Assembly (NCBI RefSeq): GCF_000712185.1
Contig: NZ_KL544019.1
Coordinates: forward strand, 74,956 to 138,955
Direction: 5' to 3'
Source of the DNA: Mycoplasmopsis opalescens ATCC 27921
GTDB lineage: Bacteria; Bacillota_I; Bacilli_A; Mycoplasmatales; Metamycoplasmataceae
DNA: 64,000 nt
The notes below the pieces were generated by a model. It had not been told where the DNA came from. It worked only from the letters and a program-made list of their open reading frames with translations, and ran no database searches. Shown here piece after piece: positions 11,575 through 19,021 of the stretch (position 1 is its first letter; the number at the start of each line of letters is the position of its first letter). Position numbers and translations under genes: made by a program.

Positions 11575-12873
11575 TTATTCTTCCTCAATTTCAATTTGAT
11601 TTAGTTTTTCTAAACCATTATCAGCTAAAAAATCTAATAAATCCATGTACCCATCTTCATTATAAGCGAAATAAATTTTATCTCCGGATTCTAATGATTT
11701 AACTAAGAAAAGGTTTTCTTTTGCAGGATCATCAAAGATAACAAATTTCGCGTTATTCTTTTCGGCTTTTTCGAAGATTTTTTTACTTTTTAAAGGGTTT
11801 TTAACAAATTCAGTACGTATATTTAGGCTTCTAAGCTCATTAGCTAAAGAAAACATTTTTGGCATTTTATCTTCAGAGGTTGAAGCCATTAATATATCAA
11901 TTGACTCAGCATCGTAATTGCTTTTTTTGTCTAAAATTAGCTCTGCGCTGCGGTCTACTCCAAATCCTCATCCTGCAGCCGAAGTATTTGGTCCTCCTAG
12001 TTCACTAACTAAATTTGAATAGCGTCCACCAGCTATTAATGTGGCTTGTGTCCCTGCTTCATCAGCGGTTGAAACAAACTCGAAAACGACATTATCATAA
12101 TAATCTAGACCTCTAACTAAATTAGTATCAATCTCATATTTGATGTCATTTTCTTTTAATATTTTTAATACATCATCAAAATATTTCTTGCTTTTTTCGC
12201 TTAAAAAAGGAGTTATTTTAGGAGCATTTTTAACAAAAGGCTTAAAGTTTTCGTTTCTGTCATCCAGTATTCTTAATACATTATTTTCGAGGCGATCCAA
12301 GCTAATTTCTGTTAACTGTTCTTTATAATTTGAGAAATATTCTCTTAAGTTTTTTTGATATTTTTCTCTTTCTTCCATTGTGCCTATTGAATTAATTTTC
12401 AAAGTATAAGGTAAATCTAAAATAGTTAAAATTTGGCTAGCTAAAATGATTAATTCAGCATCAGTATAGGCATTTTCGTCAGAAATTACTTCAACTCCCG
12501 CTTGATAAAACTGGCGTTGACGTCCTTTTTGAGGACGTTCATAACGAAACATTGGGCCAAAGTAAGCGAACTTATTATTTTTTAATGTTGCATATCATTT
12601 ATTTTCAACCAAAGCCCGCACAAATCCTGCTGTTCCTTCTGGTCTTAAAGCTATTTTTCTATCACCTTTATCAACAAATTCATACATTTCTTTTTTAACA
12701 ATATCGCTAGAAGCAACTGATCTTCGATATAGTTCGCTTGGTTCAATTATTGGCGTATCTATCAAATTAAAATTATAATTATGTGAACTAGAGATAAAAA
12801 CATTACGAATTAATTCATAAACAGACATTTCTTGTGGATTTAAGTCTCTTGTACCTTTAATTTTATTAAACAT
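11575..12873 (-). CDS. hisS: Histidyl-tRNA synthetase
   Basis: Class II synthetase of 432 residues that charges tRNA-His. Class II motif 2 appears as MFRYERPQKGRQRQF, the HisRS-specific histidine-binding signature as LVRGLDYYDNVVFEF, and GGRYSNLVSELGG corresponds to the second HisA loop. The C-terminal anticodon-binding domain follows. Trp TGA codons are near 12593 and 11966. Start ATG has ribosome site AAAGGAG. It is transcribed away from hrcA and is alone, not paired with aspS as in many Firmicutes. Confidence 0.96.
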
Positions 12874-12997
12874 ATTAGCTCCTTTAGTTAATAATCTTAA
12901 TTATATTCTAATATCTACAATAATTAAATATAACAATGAATAAAATGATAATTATATTAGCAGAATAATGTAAATTGTTTGATTTCTTATTTTCGTT

Positions 12998-13035
12998 TGT
13001 TCCCGTTTTGACTATAGCACAGTTAAATTGGTAAT
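12998..13035. repeat. Copy of dispersed imperfect palindrome
   Basis: Core GACTATAGCACAG with weak arms (TTCCCGTTTT and AAATTGGTAA). It lies in the hisS/hrcA divergent spacer, just upstream of the CIRCE-like site. Confidence 0.4.
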
Positions 13036-13044
13036 ATTTTACTT

Positions 13045-13071
13045 TTAGCACTCTTATTATCTTATTGCTAT
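13045..13071 (+). promoter_or_regulatory. CIRCE-like HrcA operator
   Basis: The left half is a perfect CIRCE arm TTAGCACTC; nine bases later the right half reads TATTGCTAT, matching GAGTGCTAA at 6 of 9 positions. It sits directly upstream of the hrcA -10 element, as expected for autoregulation of the hrcA-grpE heat-shock operon. Confidence 0.7.
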
Positions 13072-13078
13072 TTTCTAG

Positions 13079-13090
13079 TATAATTAATTT
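13079..13090 (+). promoter_or_regulatory. hrcA -10 element, leaderless start
   Basis: TATAAT (13079-13084) is followed by exactly six bases and then the hrcA ATG, with no Shine-Dalgarno. Transcription would start at or next to the ATG. Confidence 0.6.
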
Positions 13091-14113
13091 ATGCTATATT
13101 TACATGAATTAGACCCGGAAGAAAGACAATTATTGCGCTTAATAGTTGAAGATTATATTAGCACCGGTATCCCAATCGGTTCAAAATATCTAATAGAAAC
13201 TCATGGCTTAAAAATGTCATCAGCTAAAGCTAGATATATTATGAAGGACTTAGAAGACAAAGGTTATTTACAAAAAACTCACACCTCAAGCGGAAGAATT
13301 CCTTCAAATATTGGCTATAATTATTATGCAGAGTTTTTAGTATCTAAAGATACTGAAGCAATCAAAAACCATATTAGCGATATTTTTGCTAAAAGAAGAG
13401 TTGGAATTGAAACAACAATTCAAGAAGCTGCTAACATAATTTCAGATGCGGCTGGCATCACATTAGTCACAAGCGAAACTAACGAAGATGCAACATTAAA
13501 AAGCATCCAACTAGTACCACTAACCGAAAATCAAGCTACAGTCATTTTAGTTACTTCTTATGGCGAAGTTTCACATAAGACAATTAAATTTAGTTCTCGT
13601 GAATGTTCAATGGATGATTTAAGAATCGCAATAAGAGTATTCAAAGAGAGACTAATTAACGTACCAATTTTACAATTGCCTATTTATGTTAAAAGTATTT
13701 CACCAATTTTAGCTAACTACATTAAAAATTATGAAGGTCTGATTCATAATTTCGTTACAGAAGTATTCAATTTTGAGCTTAAAAACAAAAATATTGTTTA
13801 TGGCAAAGGAAACATTATTCTTGCGGATGAAATTTCAAGAACTGATCTAACTAAAATCTTGCATTATATTGAAACGGAGTCAATTTGAAAAACAATCGAA
13901 AAGCATTTCGACGATGATAGCAATATACGTATCAGTGTAAATCCAGATCACAGTGCAATAATCACTAAAAAATTACAAAAAGGCGGAAAAATAACTGAAA
14001 TATCTGCTATTGGAACCGATAAAATGGACTATCGCAAAAGTTTAAGTGCCTTACAACTATTAGAAGAAATAATCGAGCAAGATGAAAAAGGAAGAATAGA
14101 CTATGAACATTAA
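13091..14113 (+). CDS. hrcA: Heat-inducible transcription repressor HrcA
   Basis: A 340-residue repressor that binds CIRCE operators and is kept active by GroEL or other chaperones. The N-terminal winged helix (ERQLLRLIVEDYISTGIPIG, then MSSAKARYIMKDLEDKGYLQ and TSSGRIPSNIGYNYYAEF) is classic for HrcA, and the C-terminal GAF-like and dimerisation regions follow. One TGA near 13886 is Trp. The ATG is leaderless-type. The end overlaps the grpE start by 11 bases. Confidence 0.95.
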
Positions 14114-14939
14114 TGAATTTAAATTTTTTAATGAAGGGGATGAAATTATCTATACTCTAATTGTCGAAAACCCTAAAAATAAAAAAGAGTATAAAAAATA
14201 TTCAAATTCTGATTGCCACTTAATTTTAGGCAATAAAGTAACATGACAAGAAAAGATAATTAGCGAAAACCTCATCAATACAGAGCTAAAAGAAACAATT
14301 ACCTTAAAAATCATGATGCCCTCAGACTTTGAAATTAAAGCATGACAAAATCATGAAATAATCTTCAAAATTAAAATAACAAATTTTACTCCTAAGTCTG
14401 TACTAGGCTTAATTAAGGAAAATTTACTTCAAGAATCTCAAATCAAAAAAACAGAAAACATTCTTTCTGAAATGTCTGCGAAGCGCAATTCGATGTTAAA
14501 AGAGCAAGCAGTATTAGAAGTTAAACTTGAAGGTTTAAAAAACGAATTAGAAATTAAGAAAAATGTCTTTGAAAAAGAGCTTTTAAATGTTAAAAAACAT
14601 GGCTTACAAAAATATTTTGAAGAATTTATACCAACATACTCAACCTTACAAAGAGCTGTTATCTCAGGATTGCAAAGCAATAATAAAGATGTTAAAAATT
14701 ATGTTATGGGCTTCACTATGGTTTTAAAAATGATCGAAAACGTCTTTGCACGCTTTGGATTAGTCGAAATTGAGCCAAACATTGGAAGCGAATTCAACCC
14801 AGAATTACATAAAGTTTTAAATGTTAAAAATGATAAGACAGTTGGTGATAACATTATTATTGAAGTAAATGATAAAGGCTATAAACTTAATGACAGAGTT
14901 ATCAAATATGCTGATGTCACGATCAATAGAAATGTTTAA
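14103..14939 (+). CDS. grpE: Nucleotide exchange factor GrpE with an extra N-terminal FKBP-like domain
   Basis: Cofactor that releases ADP from DnaK. The last ~160 residues are normal GrpE: a long coiled coil (near residues 115-160), the helix YFEEFIPTYSTLQRAV, and the C-terminal beta domain ending FGLVEIEPNIGSEFNPELHKVL. Ahead of it are about 100 extra residues (GDEIIYTLIVENP near 11-23, LILGNKVTW, IMMPSDFEIKAW, HEIIFKIKITNF). These follow the same order as the FKBP domain of the trigger factor at 28.5 kb (GDTVTLNYKG, LKLGTKTF, VTFPAEY, AEFEVEIVEAK). Total 278 residues against about 190 usually. TGA codons near 14246 and 14342 are Trp. Coupled to hrcA. Confidence 0.9.
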
Positions 14940-14948
14940 AATAACATT

Positions 14949-14974
14949 AAAAAACGGCTAAATACCGTTTTTAA
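14949..14974 (+). terminator. Terminator of hrcA-grpE
   Basis: Stem AAAACGG/CCGTTTTT around CTAAATA, followed by T, ten bases after the grpE stop. Confidence 0.8.
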
Positions 14975-15010
14975 TTTGGCTTTTAGTAATAAATATGTTA
15001 ACATATTTTT

Positions 15011-15475
15011 ATGTTAAAAAAAGCGTCAAAAAAAGCATGAAGCGTTGTTAAACGTGGAAATATGTTCATGTTGGCTATTGGTTTACTACTAGGAACTGTA
15101 TTCAATTCTGTAGTTAGATCTTTGGCTGACGACATTATAATGGCTCCTATAACTAAATATTTAAAAGGTGTTAAATTAGAAGAATGAAAATTAGAAAATG
15201 GTATGCTTATTGGTAAATTTATCAGTAATCTTATCTCATTTGTAATTGTTTCACTTTTCATTTATATTGGTTTAATGGTTATTTACACTATTTTCATTTT
15301 AGCTGAAAATCGTCGTAAAAAGAAGGCTGAAGAATCAAATGCGGAACCAGTATTAACTAATGAAGAACAAATTCTTAATGAGTTAAAAAGAATCAATAAC
15401 ACCAAAACATTTAATCATGGTGCAAGATTAACGGCTAATAATTCAAGAGCTTTTAGAACTCGACATAGAAACTAA
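15011..15475 (+). CDS. mscL: Large-conductance mechanosensitive channel
   Basis: A 154-residue pentameric channel subunit that opens under membrane tension to release solutes, important in a wall-less cell. The N-terminus KRGNMFMLAIGLLLGTVFNS gives the RGN motif and pore-lining TM1, followed by LADDIIMAPI; TM2 is LISFVIVSLFIYIGLMVIYT. A cytoplasmic basic helix and a longer-than-usual tail (to RTRHRN) follow. TGA codons at 15038 and 15185 are Trp, which hides the gene from standard-code ORF calling. No Shine-Dalgarno; TAACAT stands six bases before the ATG. Confidence 0.88.
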
Positions 15476-15493
15476 TTAGTAAAACAGGAGTTT

Positions 15494-15526
15494 AAAACTT
15501 ACCTAGGTGGTAAGTTTTATTTTTTA
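15494..15526 (+). terminator. Terminator of mscL
   Basis: Ten-base stem AAAACTTACC/GGTAAGTTTT with a 5-base loop and following T-rich run. Confidence 0.88.
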
Positions 15527-15602
15527 AAATGCAAAATTCTATTTTTTTCTTTTTTTACAAACTTATTAAGCTAATGGTTATAAACCTATGAAAGGAGGTA
15601 AA

Positions 15603-15908
15603 ATGAATCAAACTAAGTTAAGAAAATTAACTGAAAATGAGCAAGCAAATACTTATGGTGGTTCTATTACTGCTGCCATCGCCATTGGTGGATTAATTTT
15701 TGAAGGAATTTCACTAATCACTAATATTGTGCGGATGTTTACAGTGCCTAAGGGCGAAGCTAAAACAGGTAAATCAAGCATCAAATGAGAAAAAAATGAA
15801 CCAAAATCAGTCGCCTTAACACCGAACTCACCTAAAACAAAAGCACCTGCTCCAGCAGTCGTGCCAAATCAACAACCAGTATTTATGCCAATTTATTATG
15901 CTTATTAA
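15603..15908 (+). CDS. Small protein with a double-glycine (bacteriocin-type) leader
   Basis: I do not recognise a named family. The 101-residue product starts MNQTKLRKLTENEQANTYGG. This resembles double-glycine leaders cleaved by C39 peptidase exporters: Leu at -12, Thr at -11 and Glu at -8 match, while -7 (Gln) and -4 (Thr) do not. After GG comes a hydrophobic, glycine-containing stretch (ITAAIAIGGLIFEGISLI), then a basic linker and a Pro/Ala-rich tail ending MPIYYAY. The ribosome site AAAGGAGGT is near-perfect and five bases from the ATG, strong for this genome, with TATAAA at 15579-15584. The ATG at 15588 precedes the ribosome site and is rejected. A TGA at 15786 is Trp. No exporter or immunity gene is adjacent. 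Confidence 0.7.
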
Positions 15909-15975
15909 TAAATAATTTTGTATAAAATGCTCCTATTTTTTTGAAAAATTTACTATCTTTTTAATTAATTAAAGC

Positions 15976-15981
15976 TATAAT
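15976..15981 (+). promoter_or_regulatory. rplU-rpmA -10 element
   Basis: TATAAT in AAGCTATAATAACC, about 88 bases before rplU; it implies a transcribed leader of about 80 nucleotides. Confidence 0.55.
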
Positions 15982-15987
15982 AACCAT

Positions 15988-16069
15988 GTTACTTTGTAAC
16001 CATTCTGAACAGGCTATAAGTGAAGTAATTCCGCCTTAAAGATGAGCCACAAAATCAGGAGCATAATAG
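15988..16069 (+). ncRNA. Probable L21 leader (autoregulatory 5' UTR)
   Basis: A structured leader between the -10 element and rplU. It holds a hairpin TGTTAC/GTAACC and the stretch GAACAGGC...GTAATTCCGCCTT, then a ribosome site CAGGAG. Firmicute rplU mRNAs carry an L21 leader in this position; assignment here is by position and partial motif resemblance only. Confidence 0.42.
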
Positions 16070-16369
16070 ATGAAAGCTATTATTGAAACTGGAGGCAAAC
16101 AAATTTTAGTTGAAGAAGGTCAAACAATTTTTATTGAGAAAATTGAAGGAGCAGAAGGCTCAAAAGTGACTTTCGACAAGGTATTACTAGTTGGCGAAAA
16201 AATTGGTAAACCATATGTAGAAAAAGCAAAAGTAGAAGGCTTAATTCAAAAGCAAGGAAAAGCTAAAAAAATTATTGTATATCGTCACAATGCAAAATCA
16301 ACTCACAAGCGTAAATTAGGTCACCGTCAACCTTACACACGTGTTAACATTACATCAATTTTAGGATAA
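16070..16369 (+). CDS. rplU: 50S ribosomal protein L21
   Basis: A 99-residue protein beginning [11 protein letters not shown] with the L21 signature [24 protein letters not shown] near residues 67-87. It binds 23S rRNA near L20. It is followed after six bases by rpmA. The ribosome-maturation protease gene prp (ysxB), which lies between rplU and rpmA in most Firmicutes, is absent here. Confidence 0.97.
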   Translation: MKAIIETGGKQILVEEGQTIFIEKIEGAEGSKVTFDKVLLVGEKIGKPYVEKAKVEGLIQKQGKAKKIIVYRHNAKSTHKRKLGHRQPYTRVNITSILG

Positions 16370-16375
16370 TAAGAA

Positions 16376-16639
16376 ATGGCACACACGAAAGCCGGTGGAT
16401 CGACTAGAAACGGTCGTGATAGTCGCGGACAAAGACTAGGCATTAAACTAGGTGATGGTCAATTCTGTACAGCGGGATCAATTATCTTCCGTCAAAGAGG
16501 AACTAAAATTTTCCCAGGTACAAACGCTGGAATTGGTAAAGACGATACAATTTATGCTTTAATTACAGGATATGTAAAATTTGAAAAACGTAGAAACCGT
16601 ACATTTGCCTCTGTATATGAAACACGTTTAAGTAAATAA
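16376..16639 (+). CDS. rpmA: 50S ribosomal protein L27
   Basis: An 87-residue protein reaching the peptidyl-transferase centre with its N-terminus. It begins directly [20 protein letters not shown]. The cleavable N-terminal extension of Firmicute L27 (ending FFA), which is removed by Prp, is missing. That matches the absence of prp between rplU and rpmA. Confidence 0.97.
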   Translation: MAHTKAGGSTRNGRDSRGQRLGIKLGDGQFCTAGSIIFRQRGTKIFPGTNAGIGKDDTIYALITGYVKFEKRRNRTFASVYETRLSK

Positions 16640-16644
16640 ACGTT

Positions 16645-16678
16645 AAAATTATCCCTATGTTAGGGATAATTTTTTGTT
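16645..16678 (+). terminator. Terminator of rplU-rpmA
   Basis: Stem of about 12 bp (AAATTATCCCT/AGGGATAATTT) around ATGTT with a T-run. Confidence 0.9.
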
Positions 16679-16698
16679 TATTTTGCGAAAAACATATA

Positions 16699-16728
16699 AA
16701 AAATGACCTTTTAAGGCCATTTTTTTAA
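16699..16728 (-). terminator. Terminator of adh
   Basis: Stem AAATG.CC/GG.CATTT with one mismatch around TTTTAA, with a T-run on the minus strand beyond the adh stop. Confidence 0.55.
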
Positions 16729-16732
16729 ATTA

Positions 16733-17779
16733 TTATTTACGGAAGTCGATAACTGCACGACCAAGGAATTCACCTTTTTGAAGTTTTTCAAAAATGTCCG
16801 CAACCTCTTCAAGTTTAACAACTTTAGTAACTTCTGATTTAACTAATCCACGAGCCGCATAGTCTAATGCTTCTTGTAAATCCTTACGTGTACCAACAAT
16901 TGAACCTGCTAATTCACGTTCAAATAGAACTGTTCAGAATACTGAAACTGGGAATTCGTCTTTACCTAATTTATCTTTAGCTGGTAATCCAACTAATACT
17001 TGACGACCACCACGACGAAGCATTTCCATACCTTGGATAGCTGCTTGGGTTGCAACAGATGTGTTAATTACAGCATGAACACCGCCATTTGTAGCTTTAA
17101 CAACTTCTTCAACTGCATTAACTTTTTTACTGTTAAATGCATATTCAGCACCAGATTTAATTGCTAATTCAACTTTATCGTCTGATAAGTCAATACCAAT
17201 TGGACGGTAACCCATAGCTTTAGCATATTGTATAGCCATTTGGCCTAATCCACCAACACCAATAACAGCTACATATTCACCTGGTTTTAATTTTGTTTGT
17301 TTAACAGCTTTATAAGTTGTAACACCAGCACAAACAACAGGTGCACCAGAAATGATATCCAATCCTGCAGGAACAACTCCTACGAAGTCTTCATGTCCAA
17401 TAGCATATTCAGCATATGAACCATCTTTGGTGTATGCTGACATATTTTGTGTAGGACATAATGTTTCTTTACCTGTAAAGCAGAATTCACAGTGTCCACA
17501 AGCATCGTGTAATCAAGCTAAGCAAACTCTGTCTCCAACTTTTAGGTGTGTACATCCAGGTCCTAATTTTTCAACAATACCAATACCTTCGTGTCCTGGA
17601 ATAAGTGGGTATTTAGGTTCAACTAATCAGTCGAAGTTTGCCGCGTGTAAGTCAGTGTGGCAAATTCCACTAGTTTCCATCTTAATTAATACTTCTTTTT
17701 CTTTTGGTTCTGGAATGTCTACCATTTCGACACTTCAGTTACGTGGTGAGCGCACCACAAAAGCTTTCATTTTTGCCAT
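16733..17779 (-). CDS. adh: Zinc-dependent alcohol dehydrogenase (AdhP type)
   Basis: NAD(P)-dependent medium-chain dehydrogenase, 348 residues, interconverting alcohols and aldehydes. Catalytic zinc ligands appear as Cys40 in SGICHTD, His and Glu in PGHEG; structural zinc cysteines in [15 protein letters not shown]; the Rossmann motif is [14 protein letters not shown]. In-frame TGA codons (e.g. 16932) are Trp. Start ATG has ribosome site TAGGAGT. An inverted repeat CGTAGA-N6-TCTACG stands 32 bases upstream near a TAATAT -10-like sequence. In a phosphoketolase organism it could reduce acetaldehyde or balance NADH (inference). Confidence 0.95.
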
Positions 17780-17810
17780 TTTTTTACTCCTAGAAAATAA
17801 TGAATATTAA

Positions 17811-17828
17811 CGTAGATTTTGTTCTACG
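17811..17828 (-). promoter_or_regulatory. Putative operator of adh
   Basis: Perfect inverted repeat CGTAGA/TCTACG with a 6-base spacer, just upstream of a TAATAT-like -10 on the minus strand. It is too far from poly-U to be a terminator. Confidence 0.4.
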
Positions 17829-17876
17829 AATAAATTTTATTACATTCTGCCAAGCTTGATAATCTATTATTAAAAG

Positions 17877-17906
17877 AACTGAAAAAATATGAAAAATTTT
17901 TCAGTT
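17877..17906 (-). terminator. Possible rnhB terminator
   Basis: Stem AACTGAAAAA/TTTTTCAGTT touching the rnhB stop codon, followed on the minus strand by a short U-rich stretch. Confidence 0.45.
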
Positions 17907-18531
17907 ATTCCACTTTTTGTAAATCAATTATTTTTTTAATATTTTTGTAGCTTTTACGGTGTATATCTAATATACCATATTTTTCTATTGCTTCTTGATG
18001 CATTTTAGTGCAGTATCCTTTATGTTTATGAAATTGATATTGTGGATAAATATTAGCATAATTATCCATAATATTATCACGTGTGACTTTAGCGATAATC
18101 GAAGCGGCTGCCACAGTAATAGCTTTACTATCACCTTTTACTAAATTTAGCTGCTTATAGGTGTTTTGGTCTATTTTTTCAAAGTCAGTAATCAATAAAC
18201 TAGGCTTAATTTTTAACTTTTCCAAGCATCTAAGCATACCGATTTTAGAAGCTTGCTTTGGATTTAATTTATCAACTTCAGCAGGTTCAATAATCTCTAC
18301 TTTTACGTCTAAAGCGTCTTTAATTATTGTTTCATAAGATAATTTTCGTTCGTTTATACTTAGCTTTTTACTATCGTTAATCAAATTATTTTGATAATTA
18401 TTATTAAAAACAACACATGCAACTACCAACGGACCAGCACAGCAACCACGACCAGCTTCATCAAAGCCAGCTATTATTTTTTCATTAGGAAAATTAGTCA
18501 GTTCATAATTTAACGATTCTTTTAAAAGCAT
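17905..18531 (-). CDS. rnhB: Ribonuclease HII
   Basis: Cuts the RNA strand of RNA-DNA hybrids and removes single ribonucleotides. The 208-residue product has the acidic signature AGFDEAGRGCCAGPL at residues 20-34, LLITDF (third Asp), and GDSKAITVAAASIIAKVTRD. The frame opens further upstream to 18627, but that stretch would add a hydrophobic segment not found in RNase HII. The ATG at 18531 is preferred: TATTAT stands six bases before it and there is no Shine-Dalgarno, as with other leaderless-type starts here. Confidence 0.93.
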   Translation of the reverse strand: MLLKESLNYELTNFPNEKIIAGFDEAGRGCCAGPLVVACVVFNNNYQNNLINDSKKLSINERKLSYETIIKDALDVKVEIIEPAEVDKLNPKQASKIGMLRCLEKLKIKPSLLITDFEKIDQNTYKQLNLVKGDSKAITVAAASIIAKVTRDNIMDNYANIYPQYQFHKHKGYCTKMHQEAIEKYGILDIHRKSYKNIKKIIDLQKVE

Positions 18532-19021
18532 AGTAAAATAATACCAAAAGGTAAAATAAATTACCAAAATCACACAAAAAATAATGTTTTTATTTATTGT
18601 TTGACTATTACAATTGTCTTTTAGCATTAGTTCTACTTCTGGTTTAGGTTGCTAATTTGACTGTACTACAGGGTTTTGAGCATTATTAATATTTTTATCA
18701 TCATTTATGAATGATTACATTAAGCGGAAGAAAATACCATCGAGATACAAACTTTCAAAGAATAATAAAGAAATAATAGTTTTGACTTAGATTTTTTCAT
18801 TTTAACCCATATTTTTTAGCTAATTCAGAATAAAAATTCCACTTATATATAAATATATAGTTAAATGTTTTTTTTCTAAAGATACTGTATATGGCTGATT
18901 AAAATAAATATATTGGAGAATATGCATATTCAGTATTTTTTAGATCCTACTAACTTAAAATATAAATAAAAGAATAAAATTATTTTTTATAATATTATTA
19001 AGAATAAAAGGAGTTATATAA
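18532..19021. other. Intergenic region rnhB / 5'-nucleotidase
   Basis: A 490-base AT-rich divergent spacer. It holds the rnhB -10 (18538-18543), a copy of the dispersed palindrome (18655-18690), and a perfect 14-bp palindrome GAATATGCATATTC (18918-18931). That palindrome contains an ATG behind GGAG, opening a 15-codon reading frame (18922-18969). The nucleotidase ribosome site AAAAGGAG stands at its right end. No larger gene is visible. Confidence 0.5.
18655..18690. repeat. Copy of dispersed imperfect palindrome
   Basis: Perfect core CTGTACTACAG (18661-18671) with weak arms GCTAATTT and GTTTTGAGC. Confidence 0.5.

Noticed and set aside
15588-15602. ATG at 15588 as start of the GG-leader protein
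   Set aside because: It would place the very strong AAAGGAGGT ribosome site inside the coding region; the ATG at 15603 has ideal spacing.
17352-17810. Plus-strand ORF of 152 residues opposite adh
   Set aside because: Antisense shadow of a clear zinc alcohol dehydrogenase with all metal ligands.
18532-18627. Upstream extension of rnhB with a hydrophobic segment
   Set aside because: RNase HII is cytosolic and never has this segment; the inner ATG has a -10 element at the leaderless spacing.
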